In this document: positions 1 through 6,566 of the stretch, piece after piece | How the letters are laid out: every line of letters begins with the position of its first letter | How positions within the stretch are numbered: the first letter of the stretch is position 1 | The notes under the pieces: model-generated | The model's input: the letters and a program-made list of their open reading frames with translations, nothing else | Told to the model about the DNA's origin: nothing | Databases searched by the model: none | From: Schwartzia sp. (in: firmicutes) | Lineage (GTDB): Bacteria > Bacillota > Negativicutes > Selenomonadales > Selenomonadaceae | Length of the DNA stretch: 23,750 nt | NCBI GenBank assembly: GCA_024691625.1 | Contig: JAILNL010000081.1 | Coordinates: forward strand, 1 to 23,750 | Direction of reading: 5' to 3' | Translations under genes and position numbers: made by a program

Positions 1-1
1 G

Positions 2-175
2 GAAATAGAGGTTTTCCAGCCCAGGGCAAAGGGATTCCGTCAGAGTCTTTCGGATATGCTTGACGAAGAAGGAAATCCCATTTCCGATGCTCCTCATCCG
101 CAGCAGATTATATACATAAAAATGGAACAGCCGGTTGAACCATATACAATTTTGCGCCGTGATGTGAAGTCTTGA
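2..175 (+). CDS. U32 family peptidase, C-terminal fragment (5' end outside window)
   Basis: An open frame enters from the left edge and stops with TGA at 173-175, giving the last 57 residues of a protein. The tail carries an acidic DEEGNP turn, then APHPQQ, then a strand ending QPVEPY..LRR. This resembles the small C-terminal beta domain of U32 (collagenase-like) peptidases of the YrrO/YegQ type, where an 'aphPq' segment is followed by a pro-val strand and a terminal basic LRR. Such proteins sit upstream of housekeeping genes in many Firmicutes and several act in RNA modification. Its stop lies just before the aroQ ribosome site, so the two are probably co-transcribed. It is separate from the large U32 protein at 15162-17660. 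The family call rests on the C-terminal domain alone. Confidence 0.7.
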   Translation, partial: EIEVFQPRAKGFRQSLSDMLDEEGNPISDAPHPQQIIYIKMEQPVEPYTILRRDVKS

Positions 176-191
176 TTAGGAGATGGCTATC

Positions 192-638
192 TTGAAGAAA
201 ATATTAGTGCTGCATGGACCCAACCTGAATCTCTTAGGGACACGTGAACCTCAGATATACGGAAGTACTACTTTGAATGATATTGACGGTATGCTCAAGG
301 ACCGTGCAAAGGCTGCAGGGGTTGAGCTGGTTTCTGTTCAGTCGAACTATGAGGGTAAACTGATTGATGAAATACAGCAGGCAAAGCAGAACGGCTTTGA
401 ATTTATACTTTTGAACGCAGCGGCGTTTACCCACTACAGTGTTGCTATCCGCGATGCTATTGCTGCTGTGGATGTTCCTGTTATCGAGCTTCATATTTCA
501 AATGTTCATAAACGTGAAGAGTTCCGCCATCATTCAGTTATTTCTCCCGTTGTTATGGGACAGATTGCGGGCTTCGGTGTTGACAGCTACATTGCTGCGC
601 TGGATATTGCTCTCAGGAAAATGGGGGCATCCAAATGA
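192..638 (+). CDS. aroQ: 3-dehydroquinate dehydratase, type II
   Basis: Converts 3-dehydroquinate to 3-dehydroshikimate in the cytosolic shikimate pathway. The product of 148 residues is the usual length for the dodecameric type II enzyme. Visible family motifs are [13 protein letters not shown] near the N terminus, the catalytic Tyr23 in IYGS, Arg18 in GTREP, Asn75 and His81 in NAAAFTH, His101 in ELHISN, and REEFRHHS. These numbers agree with the well-studied mycobacterial enzyme to within one. Start choice: an ATG at 183 is in frame but abuts the AGGAG at 178-182, leaving no spacer. The TTG at 192 has a 9-base spacer and gives the typical [11 protein letters not shown] start, so it is preferred. 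The end overlaps pepP by four bases (ATGA), indicating translational coupling. Confidence 0.95.
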   Translation: MKKILVLHGPNLNLLGTREPQIYGSTTLNDIDGMLKDRAKAAGVELVSVQSNYEGKLIDEIQQAKQNGFEFILLNAAAFTHYSVAIRDAIAAVDVPVIELHISNVHKREEFRHHSVISPVVMGQIAGFGVDSYIAALDIALRKMGASK

Positions 639-1714
639 TTGGAGAACGTCTTGCAAGACTTAGGAGCTTTTTGCGTGAAAACGGTGTGGACGCCGTTCTT
701 ATAAACAAAGAGGTAAATCTTCATTATTTCAGCGGATTCCGCGGTGATGATACTTTGCTTCTCGTTTCCGATGATAAAGCAGTTTTGCTAACTGATTTCA
801 GGTATACTGAGCAGGCTGCTGAACAGACGGCTGAATTTGAAATTGTTGAGCAAAAGCACGGACTCTGGAAGGAAGCGGCTGATGTCATAAAAAAAGAAGG
901 CTGGAAGAAGATTGCTTTTGAAGGCAACGCTGTTTTATTCAATAATTATTCCCGGATGGATAAAGAACTGAGCGGCAGTGCTTCTTTTTCAACACCTGTT
1001 TCTTTGGACTCTCTGCGTGTGATTAAAGATGAAAAAGAAATAGAATACATACGCAAAGCTGTTTCGATAAGCGATGCTGCGTTTGAAGATATTATTTCGT
1101 ATATTAAACCCGGAATGTCCGAAATAGAAGTTGCCGCACGCATGGAACAGAAAATGCGTGAGCTTGGCTCGGAAAGACCGGCTTTTACAACCATTGTTGC
1201 TTCGGGAACAAGAGGAAGCCTGCCGCACGGAGTTGCTACGGAAAAGTTGATTGTTTCGGGAGAATTTGTTACAATGGATTTTGGTGCGGTATACAAAGGA
1301 TACCATTCTGATATTACACGTACCGTTTGTGTTGGAAAAGCGGATGATAAGCAGAAGGAGATTTATTCTCTTGTTTTGAACGGACAGCTGCTGGGAGAAG
1401 CACTGGTTAAACCGGGGGCTTCAGGTAAGCAGATTGATGCGGCTGTAAGAGAACTTTTTGCTGAAGAAGGGTACGAAAAGTACTTTGGGCACGGATTAGG
1501 ACACAGTCTTGGTTTGGAGATTCACGAAGAGCCGCGCCTGTCACCGTCCAGCTCATGTGAGCATCTTGAGCCAAATACGCTTGTTACCGTTGAGCCGGGA
1601 ATATATATACCGGGCTGGGGCGGTATTCGCATTGAAGATACAGTGTTAGTGACAGCCGAGGGAAGTGAGCCACTTACCCAAAGCGACAAAAAACTTATAG
1701 AATTATTTAATTAA
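635..1714 (+). CDS. pepP: Xaa-Pro aminopeptidase (M24 family)
   Basis: Cytosolic metallo-aminopeptidase that removes an N-terminal residue preceding proline. At 359 residues it is the short Firmicute form. Residues 1-130 form the creatinase N-terminal domain and about 135-355 the pita-bread catalytic domain. The five metal ligands are all visible: Asp215 in MDFG, Asp226 in HSDITRT, His290 in HGLGHSLG, Glu320 in VEPG and Glu334 in RIED. The ATG at 635 overlaps the aroQ stop, and efp begins 12 bases after the stop. The aroQ-pepP-efp order is common in Firmicutes, and a prolyl peptidase beside EF-P is a recurrent pairing. It could be labelled prolidase; the N-terminal domain and length do not fully separate the two activities. 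Confidence 0.92.
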   Translation: MIGERLARLRSFLRENGVDAVLINKEVNLHYFSGFRGDDTLLLVSDDKAVLLTDFRYTEQAAEQTAEFEIVEQKHGLWKEAADVIKKEGWKKIAFEGNAVLFNNYSRMDKELSGSASFSTPVSLDSLRVIKDEKEIEYIRKAVSISDAAFEDIISYIKPGMSEIEVAARMEQKMRELGSERPAFTTIVASGTRGSLPHGVATEKLIVSGEFVTMDFGAVYKGYHSDITRTVCVGKADDKQKEIYSLVLNGQLLGEALVKPGASGKQIDAAVRELFAEEGYEKYFGHGLGHSLGLEIHEEPRLSPSSSCEHLEPNTLVTVEPGIYIPGWGGIRIEDTVLVTAEGSEPLTQSDKKLIELFN

Positions 1715-1726
1715 GGGGAGAAATTT

Positions 1727-2284
1727 ATGATTTCAAGTACAGATTTTCGCACAGGTCTCACAATCGAGATTGATAACAGCGTTTGGCAGATTGTTGAGTT
1801 TCAGCATGTAAAGCCGGGCAAGGGCGCTGCTTTTGTTCGTACAAAGATGAAGAATGTTGAGACAGGTGCTGTTGTCGAGCGTACTTTCAATCCTAATGAA
1901 AAAATGCCGCCGGCTCGTCTTGATACGAGAAATATGCAGTATCTTTACGAATCTGATGGAATGTACACGTTCATGGATATGGAATCCTATGAGCAGATTG
2001 AGCTTAGCAAGGATCAGCTTGGTGATGCACTGAACTACCTCAAAGAGGAAATGGAGGTCAGCGTTCAGTCCTTCAAAGACCGTATCATCGGCGTAAACCT
2101 TCCGAACGCAGTTGTTCTTGAGGTTACTGAGTGTGAACCGAGCGTTAAGGGTAACACTGCAACGGGTGCAACAAAGATGGCAACTGTTGAGACAGGCTAC
2201 CAGGTTAAAGTTCCTTTGTTCGTAAACGAGGGAGACAAGCTTCGCATCGATACACGTACAGGCGCATACATCGAGCGCGCATAA
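1727..2284 (+). CDS. efp: Translation elongation factor P
   Basis: EF-P enters the ribosomal E site and relieves stalling at consecutive prolines. The 185-residue length and three-barrel layout are standard: a KOW-like N-terminal domain (about 1-65), a central OB domain (67-125) and a C-terminal OB domain (130-185) ending in RIDTRTGAYIERA. The tip of domain I reads HVKPGKGAAFVR, with Lys32 at the position that is modified in many bacteria; no modification enzyme gene is seen in this window. Translation starts at ATG 1727 with AGGGGAG at 1714-1720, six bases upstream. It is the last gene before a strong intrinsic terminator. Confidence 0.97.
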   Translation: MISSTDFRTGLTIEIDNSVWQIVEFQHVKPGKGAAFVRTKMKNVETGAVVERTFNPNEKMPPARLDTRNMQYLYESDGMYTFMDMESYEQIELSKDQLGDALNYLKEEMEVSVQSFKDRIIGVNLPNAVVLEVTECEPSVKGNTATGATKMATVETGYQVKVPLFVNEGDKLRIDTRTGAYIERA

Positions 2285-2295
2285 GAAAGATTTCA

Positions 2296-2340
2296 AAAAG
2301 CTTCGCATCATAACAATGGTGCGAAGCTTTTCTTTTGTTT
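2296..2340 (+). terminator. Intrinsic terminator after efp
   Basis: A 12-bp perfect stem pairs 2296-2307 with 2320-2331 (AAAAGCTTCGCA with TGCGAAGCTTTT). It can extend by three pairs (one G-T wobble) to leave a six-base loop. It begins 11 bases after the efp stop and runs into a T-rich tail, TCTTTTGTTT. The A-rich left arm makes the hairpin potentially bidirectional. It closes the aroQ-pepP-efp transcript. Confidence 0.9.
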
Positions 2341-2378
2341 AAATCTTTATTCGTACAGCACAAGAATTTCAGTAAAGT

Positions 2379-2408
2379 TTGTATGTTTATACATGAATAT
2401 GCTATAAT
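2379..2408 (+). promoter_or_regulatory. Promoter of the Asp23-amaP-nusB operon (extended -10, sigma-A type)
   Basis: A perfect TATAAT lies at 2403-2408 and is preceded by TGC at 2400-2402, making an extended -10 element. The best -35 match is TTGTAT at 2379-2384 with an 18-base spacer; it is weak, as is usual for extended -10 promoters. It sits between the efp terminator and the Asp23 gene, whose start is about 31 bases downstream, so the leader would be short. Confidence 0.75.
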
Positions 2409-2439
2409 CAAAAGAAATGCATTATAGGAGGGTTCTTAA

Positions 2440-2841
2440 ATGGCAGAGGATACAAAAGTCTTGGACAAAAAGGGCGCTTTGGGTGCAGTTCGTATTGCGG
2501 ATGAGGTTGTCAGCATTATTGCCGGCCTTGCTGCAACAGAGGTTGACGGAATCGAAGGAATGAGCGGTGGTCTTGTCGGCGGCATCGCTGAAATGCTCGG
2601 CAAAAAGAATTTTGCAAAGGGTGTAAAGGTTGAGGTAGGAGAAAAAGAGGCTGCTATTGACCTTTATATCATTGTAAAATACGGAGTACGTATTCCTGAT
2701 GTTGCGCTGACGGTACAGGAAAATGTTAAGCAGGCTATCGAGACAATGACCGGTCTTGCTGTTGTGGAAGTAAATATCCACGTACAGGGTGTTGGCTTCC
2801 CCGAGGAAGAAAAGGAAGAGGAAGAAGTTCGGGTTCGTTGA
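2440..2841 (+). CDS. Asp23/Gls24 family envelope stress protein
   Basis: A 133-residue Asp23/Gls24 (YqhY-like) protein, a family of small soluble alpha/beta proteins that associate with the membrane and are linked to envelope or alkaline stress in staphylococci. Typical segments are IADEVVSIIAGLAATEVDGIEGM (about 19-41, in part), a glycine-rich GGLVGGIAEMLG linker, a KGVKVEVGE strand, the YGVRIPDVA region and the closing VVEVNIHVQGV. The last dozen residues are strongly acidic and then basic. A strong AGGAGG precedes ATG 2440. It is the first gene after the promoter. The next gene encodes the AmaP anchor, the known partner of Asp23 in Staphylococcus aureus. In Bacillus subtilis the homologue yqhY sits directly before nusB, matching this position. 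Confidence 0.92.
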   Translation: MAEDTKVLDKKGALGAVRIADEVVSIIAGLAATEVDGIEGMSGGLVGGIAEMLGKKNFAKGVKVEVGEKEAAIDLYIIVKYGVRIPDVALTVQENVKQAIETMTGLAVVEVNIHVQGVGFPEEEKEEEEVRVR

Positions 2842-2858
2842 TTTGAATGAGGCATAGA

Positions 2859-3431
2859 ATGGGATATATCAACCGATTTTTACTGTTGGTTTATTCGCTG
2901 GCTATTGCTGCACTGGCATTGGGCGTTATTGTTCTGTGTTTGCATGTATTGCCGACGAATGAAATCCTGAATGAAATAAAATATGCTTTATCAAGATGGG
3001 AAACGATTGCCGTATCCGGAGTTGTTTTTCTGTGGAGCGTTCATCTTCTTGGGTGTGCGATATCTTCAGGAAGCAGCGAAGGCAGTTCCCGTGGCGAAAT
3101 GCTGATTCTGTCGGGTGCTACGGGAAAGGTTTCTGTTTCCATTGCGGCGGCAGGGAGCCTGGTCGAAAAGACTGCTCTCGCCGTTTCCGGCGTTCGCAGC
3201 GTGAAATCAAAGGTTCGTGCGGTAAATACAGGGGACGATTCATCTGAACTGGATGTTTATTTGACGCTGACTATCGGGCAGGAAACTATGGTTACGGAAA
3301 TTGCGGATGAAGTGCGTCAAAGTGTTGCTGATAACATTGGAAAGGTTCTTGGCGTTAAGACGTGCAAAGTCGAGGTTGAAATTTCCGATCTTGTTAGCGG
3401 GGCTCCTTCCAAAGGACCACGAGTAGTCTGA
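2859..3431 (+). CDS. amaP: Alkaline shock response membrane anchor protein AmaP
   Basis: A 190-residue membrane protein: two hydrophobic helices at about residues 6-28 and 50-68, then a soluble domain (about 85-190) distantly like Asp23, with the same GVRSVKSKV..V and VEVEISD strand pattern as its neighbour. In S. aureus AmaP tethers Asp23 to the membrane, and the gene order here supports that role. Start choice: an in-frame ATG at 2847 has no convincing ribosome site, whereas ATG 2859 has TGAGG at 2848-2852 six bases upstream and gives MGYINRFLLLVYSL, the usual AmaP N terminus. The soluble half shares the Asp23 fold signature, so it may be annotated simply as Asp23/Gls24 family. Confidence 0.85.
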   Translation: MGYINRFLLLVYSLAIAALALGVIVLCLHVLPTNEILNEIKYALSRWETIAVSGVVFLWSVHLLGCAISSGSSEGSSRGEMLILSGATGKVSVSIAAAGSLVEKTALAVSGVRSVKSKVRAVNTGDDSSELDVYLTLTIGQETMVTEIADEVRQSVADNIGKVLGVKTCKVEVEISDLVSGAPSKGPRVV

Positions 3432-3449
3432 GAAGAGGCGTAGTTAGTC

Positions 3450-3695
3450 ATGAAAGAAGAAGCCATTGCTTTAATTAAGGAGCTCTGGGCGGAACAGCGC
3501 GGAGCTTTTATCTGCACGGTTGTCGGTGTTTTGTTTGCAGTTCTTGTGCTTTTATTCGGTTTTTGGCGTGTTCTTTTTGTACTGCTCTGTGCAGGTGTCG
3601 GACTTTGGATTGGCCGAAGAATTGATAAGGGCGGAGGAGTTTGGCTGGAAGATAAATTCCACATGGACCGTGGAGATTTTTACAGAATGAAATAG
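3450..3695 (+). CDS. DUF2273 small integral membrane protein
   Basis: An 81-residue protein with a charged N-terminal helix (KEEAIALIKELWAEQRG), two closely spaced hydrophobic helices (about 19-37 and 40-55), then a basic WIGRRIDKGG turn and a hydrophilic tail. This matches DUF2273 proteins, which are encoded beside Asp23 and AmaP in many Firmicutes. Their biochemical function is unknown; co-occurrence suggests a part in the same membrane-associated complex. The gene starts 18 bases after amaP and ends in a TAG that lies inside a hairpin (see 3688-3717). Confidence 0.85.
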   Translation: MKEEAIALIKELWAEQRGAFICTVVGVLFAVLVLLFGFWRVLFVLLCAGVGLWIGRRIDKGGGVWLEDKFHMDRGDFYRMK

Positions 3696-3717
3696 CTGCT
3701 TTTTAGCATTTATTTCA
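3688..3717 (+). other. Imperfect hairpin over the DUF2273 stop codon
   Basis: TGAAATAG at 3688-3695 pairs with TTATTTCA at 3710-3717 (one wobble). After one mismatch, TGCT pairs with AGCA around a TTTT loop. The stem spans the stop codon and the start of the 50-base gap before nusB. There is no T tract behind it, so it is not a standard terminator. An RNA processing or stability element is possible; chance in AT-rich DNA is also possible. Confidence 0.35.
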
Positions 3718-3745
3718 TGATAAGAATTAGGGAAAGAAGGATTGT

Positions 3746-4171
3746 ATGAGTCGTAGACACGCTCGTGAAGCGGCGATGCAGGCACTTTTTCAACTTGATA
3801 TGATTAAACCTGCACCTGATAAAGAAGAGGAAGCACAGAGGCAAGCTGTTGAATCTTCGTGGAAGGCAGGGAATGTTCGCAAGGTATCGGAACTCGATGA
3901 AGGATATGCAAGTGCTTTGGTTAAAGGAACCAGAGAGAATCTGCAGTCCATAGATGAAGCGATTTCCGTGAAGTCGCGTGGTTGGAAATTATCCCGCATG
4001 GCAGCTATCGACCGTAGTATTTTACGTCTTGCTGTGTACGAAATGAAGTATATTGAAGATGTAACACCGGGAATAGTCATTAATGAAGCAGTTGAGCTTG
4101 CCAAAAAGTTCGGGTCTGATGATTCGGCACGCTTTATTAACGGTGTTTTGGGTGCAATGGTAGAAAAATAA
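3746..4171 (+). CDS. nusB: Transcription antitermination factor NusB
   Basis: NusB binds boxA RNA together with NusE (ribosomal protein S10) and promotes rRNA transcription antitermination. The 141-residue all-helical protein opens with the diagnostic MSRRHAREAAMQALFQLD and has the later signatures WKLSRMAAIDRSILRLAVYEM (in part) and VINEAVELAKKFGSDDSARFINGVLG (in part). The start has AAGAAGG at 3734-3740 with a five-base spacer. The gene sits after the Asp23-AmaP-DUF2273 set and is followed within a few bases by an intrinsic terminator. The folD gene, next in Bacillus subtilis, is absent here. Confidence 0.97.
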   Translation: MSRRHAREAAMQALFQLDMIKPAPDKEEEAQRQAVESSWKAGNVRKVSELDEGYASALVKGTRENLQSIDEAISVKSRGWKLSRMAAIDRSILRLAVYEMKYIEDVTPGIVINEAVELAKKFGSDDSARFINGVLGAMVEK

Positions 4172-4175
4172 TAAT

Positions 4176-4204
4176 AAAGGCCAGGCACTAGGCTTGGCCT
4201 TTTT
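4176..4204 (+). terminator. Intrinsic terminator between nusB and xseA
   Basis: An 11-bp stem (one G-T pair) joins AAAGGCCAGGC at 4176-4186 to GCTTGGCCTTT at 4192-4202 around a five-base ACTAG loop. The run of T residues at 4200-4204 follows the stem. It starts five bases after the nusB stop and ends 21 bases before the xseA start, leaving no room for a separate downstream promoter. It probably acts as a partial terminator, lowering expression of the genes that follow, unless a promoter lies inside nusB. Confidence 0.85.
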
Positions 4205-4225
4205 CGTATGATATGGGGGTCCCCG

Positions 4226-5434
4226 ATGGTTCATTCTGTCAGCGAAGTAAATCGTTTTATCAAGGGCTTGTTGGACCACCAAGGGCTTTTGAAAAATATT
4301 GCGGTACGGGGCGAGGTATCCAATTTCAAGAGATATCCGTCTGGTCACTGCTATTTCTCAATAAAGGACGCACAGTCAAATCTTAAATGCGTTATGTTTA
4401 AAAGCAATGCGTCACGGCTTTTGTTTGAACCTCAAAACGGTATACAGGTCATTGTGACAGGAAGTATCTCTGTCTATGAACGCGACGGTGTTTACCAGTT
4501 GTATGCCGAGGCTTTGGTACCTGAGGGGAAAGGCTCTCTTGCTGCTGCGTTTGAGCAGCTTAAGGAAAAGCTGACTGCAGAAGGACTGTTTGAAGCTTCG
4601 AGGAAAAAAGAATTAGTGCCGTTTCCAAAGAAAATCGGAATTGTAACTTCTGCGGCAGGTGCTGTGCTGCATGATATTTACCGTGTGGTAAAGCGCAGAG
4701 ATCCATCGGTTCAGCTGGTGCTTTATCCGGTACAGGTTCAGGGAGATATGGCGGCAAAGGAAATTTCCGAAGGAATCAGGTTTTTTAATACTGATTATCC
4801 GGTAGATACTTTGATAGTCGGACGCGGTGGTGGTTCAATGGAAGATTTGTGGGCATTTAACGAAGAACCGGTCGTAAGGGCTGTTGCTGCTTCTGCCATT
4901 CCTGTAATATCCGCCGTGGGACATGAGACTGACTATACATTATGTGATTTTGCCGCAGATGTGAGGGCCGCAACCCCTTCGCAGGCCGGTGAATTTGCGG
5001 TAAGAGACAGACAGGAGCTGATTCAATATCTGGACAGCCTTGCGGTCCGTTTGGATGTTATTCGGCGCAGATGGATGGATATGAAGCGTCAGAGACTGCT
5101 GACTGTTGTATCGCGTCCTGTGTTTCAAAGACCTATGCAGCGGTTGGAGCTGAGGATTCAGAGGCTTCGCGAGCTGCGCGGAAAATTGGATAACCTTAGG
5201 GCTTTTTACATGCAGAAGAAGAAAAGCAGTTTGAATACTGCGATGCAGCGGCTTGATATGATGAGCCCTGTATATGTTCTTCGCAGAGGATACGGATTTA
5301 TTGCTGATGAAAAAGGACGCAGCATCCGTAAGATTTCTCAAGTAAAGAAAGATATGAAGCTGAAAATAACTTTAATAGACGGTACTTTTATGAGCAAAGT
5401 CGAATCTGTCGGTCAGGAGGGTAATGATGCCTAA
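4226..5434 (+). CDS. xseA: Exodeoxyribonuclease VII large subunit
   Basis: Catalytic subunit of exonuclease VII, which degrades single-stranded DNA to short oligonucleotides with XseB. About residues 1-95 form the OB-fold nucleic acid binding domain (VSNFKRYPSGHCYFSIKD). The catalytic region carries PFPKKIGIVTS, then VGRGGGSMEDLWAFNEE and ISAVGHETDYTLCDFAADVRAATPSQAGE (in part), followed by the long helical section that holds XseB. The length of 402 residues is normal. Start choice: ATG 4208 is in frame but lies only four bases after the terminator with no ribosome site. ATG 4226 has GGGGG at 4214-4218 and begins MVHSVSEVNRFIKG, a typical start. It overlaps xseB by eight bases. Confidence 0.95.
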   Translation: MVHSVSEVNRFIKGLLDHQGLLKNIAVRGEVSNFKRYPSGHCYFSIKDAQSNLKCVMFKSNASRLLFEPQNGIQVIVTGSISVYERDGVYQLYAEALVPEGKGSLAAAFEQLKEKLTAEGLFEASRKKELVPFPKKIGIVTSAAGAVLHDIYRVVKRRDPSVQLVLYPVQVQGDMAAKEISEGIRFFNTDYPVDTLIVGRGGGSMEDLWAFNEEPVVRAVAASAIPVISAVGHETDYTLCDFAADVRAATPSQAGEFAVRDRQELIQYLDSLAVRLDVIRRRWMDMKRQRLLTVVSRPVFQRPMQRLELRIQRLRELRGKLDNLRAFYMQKKKSSLNTAMQRLDMMSPVYVLRRGYGFIADEKGRSIRKISQVKKDMKLKITLIDGTFMSKVESVGQEGNDA

Positions 5435-5666
5435 GGAAAAAGAGCCTTCGTTTGAAAAGGCATTGGAAGAGTTGGAGAGCATTGTACAGGATATGGAAAA
5501 TAACGAGCCTGATCTTGCTGATTTGATGGAAAAGTACAGCCGGGGAGTAATTCTTTCTCAGAAGTGTATGAAATCTCTTGAGCGTGCGGAAAAGGCAATG
5601 GATCTTATGGTGAAGAAGGAAAATGATAAGGTTCAGGAACTCGAATTGAAAATAGAAAGGGACTAA
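5427..5666 (+). CDS. xseB: Exodeoxyribonuclease VII small subunit
   Basis: The small helical subunit, several copies of which bind each XseA. The 79-residue protein has the family pattern SFEKALEELESIVQDMENNEP.L.DLMEKYSRG.....KCMKSLE.AE. Two ATG codons are adjacent. The second, at 5427, is better spaced (five bases) from AGGAGGG at 5415-5421. The reading frame begins inside the end of xseA, so the two subunits are likely translationally coupled. Confidence 0.95.
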   Translation: MPKEKEPSFEKALEELESIVQDMENNEPDLADLMEKYSRGVILSQKCMKSLERAEKAMDLMVKKENDKVQELELKIERD

Positions 5667-5671
5667 GGCCG

Positions 5672-6547
5672 ATGTTAAAAGCAGAGTGGGCTGCAAAGCA
5701 GGCACTTTTGGAATCTGCGCTTGAGCAGGAATTGAATATAGATAATGCACTTGATAAAACGCTTGCGGAGTCGATGCGTTACAGCCTGATGGCAGGCGGG
5801 AAGCGTCTTCGCCCGGTACTTTTGATGGAAGCTGCCGAAGCAGTCGGAGGACGCGGGGAGGATTATATCAAAGCCGCATGTGCGCTTGAAATGATTCATA
5901 CTTATTCCCTTATTCATGATGATCTTCCGGCGATGGATAATGATGATTATCGCCGTGGAAAGCTTACCAATCATAAGGTTTATGGTGCCGGAATGGCAAC
6001 TCTGGCAGGTGATGCTCTGCTTACGCTGGCTTTTGAGGTTATAACGCGTCAGAAAGCAGAACCGGAAGTCCTTTGCCGTGTAATCCGCGAAGTCAGCCAG
6101 GCTGCGGGACCTGACGGAATGGTCGGCGGGCAGGCGATTGACATGGAATCGGAAGGTCATAGAATCCCAATGGAGCAGCTGCGCAAAATGCACATGGGGA
6201 AAACAGGTGCTTTGTTCCGTGCGGCGATACGTTCGGGAGCTATACTCGCAGGTGCAGATGAGGCTGAATTAAATGCACTTACACGTTATGCCGAAGCATT
6301 TGGCCTTGCTTTCCAGATTACAGATGATATTCTTGATGTGGTCGGAGATCAGGATGTTATCGGGAAACCTGTCGGAAGTGATGAGCGTAATAACAAATCT
6401 ACGTATGTTACGTTAACATCATTGGAGGAGGCCAAACGATTGGCACAGGAAGCTGTCGATGAGGCTGTAGAGGCGTTGGAGCCTTTTGGTGAAAAGGCGC
6501 AATTTCTCAAGGAACTGGTTGAATTTTTGATTTCCAGAAAAAATTAA
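5672..6547 (+). CDS. ispA: Polyprenyl (farnesyl/geranylgeranyl) diphosphate synthase
   Basis: Condenses isopentenyl diphosphate with allylic diphosphates to make short prenyl chains for quinones and for the undecaprenyl carrier. The 291 residues contain the first Asp-rich motif DDLPAMD at 83-89, with the four-residue insert typical of bacterial type II FPP synthases, followed by DDYRRGKLTNHKVYG. The second motif is FQITDDILD at about 215-222. GGKRLRP at 42-48 and KTG at 177-179 are the other substrate-binding signatures. The gene starts five bases after xseB and precedes dxs, pairing the first committed and the chain-building steps of isoprenoid synthesis. Product chain length (C15 or C20) cannot be settled from sequence alone. 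Confidence 0.93.
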   Translation: MLKAEWAAKQALLESALEQELNIDNALDKTLAESMRYSLMAGGKRLRPVLLMEAAEAVGGRGEDYIKAACALEMIHTYSLIHDDLPAMDNDDYRRGKLTNHKVYGAGMATLAGDALLTLAFEVITRQKAEPEVLCRVIREVSQAAGPDGMVGGQAIDMESEGHRIPMEQLRKMHMGKTGALFRAAIRSGAILAGADEAELNALTRYAEAFGLAFQITDDILDVVGDQDVIGKPVGSDERNNKSTYVTLTSLEEAKRLAQEAVDEAVEALEPFGEKAQFLKELVEFLISRKN

Positions 6548-6566
6548 CAGGGTGGAAGAAACGGCT

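Noticed and set aside
3718..3735. TGATAAGAAT as a nusB promoter -10
   Set aside because: Poor hexamer and no -35; the upstream extended -10 promoter at 2403 accounts for expression.
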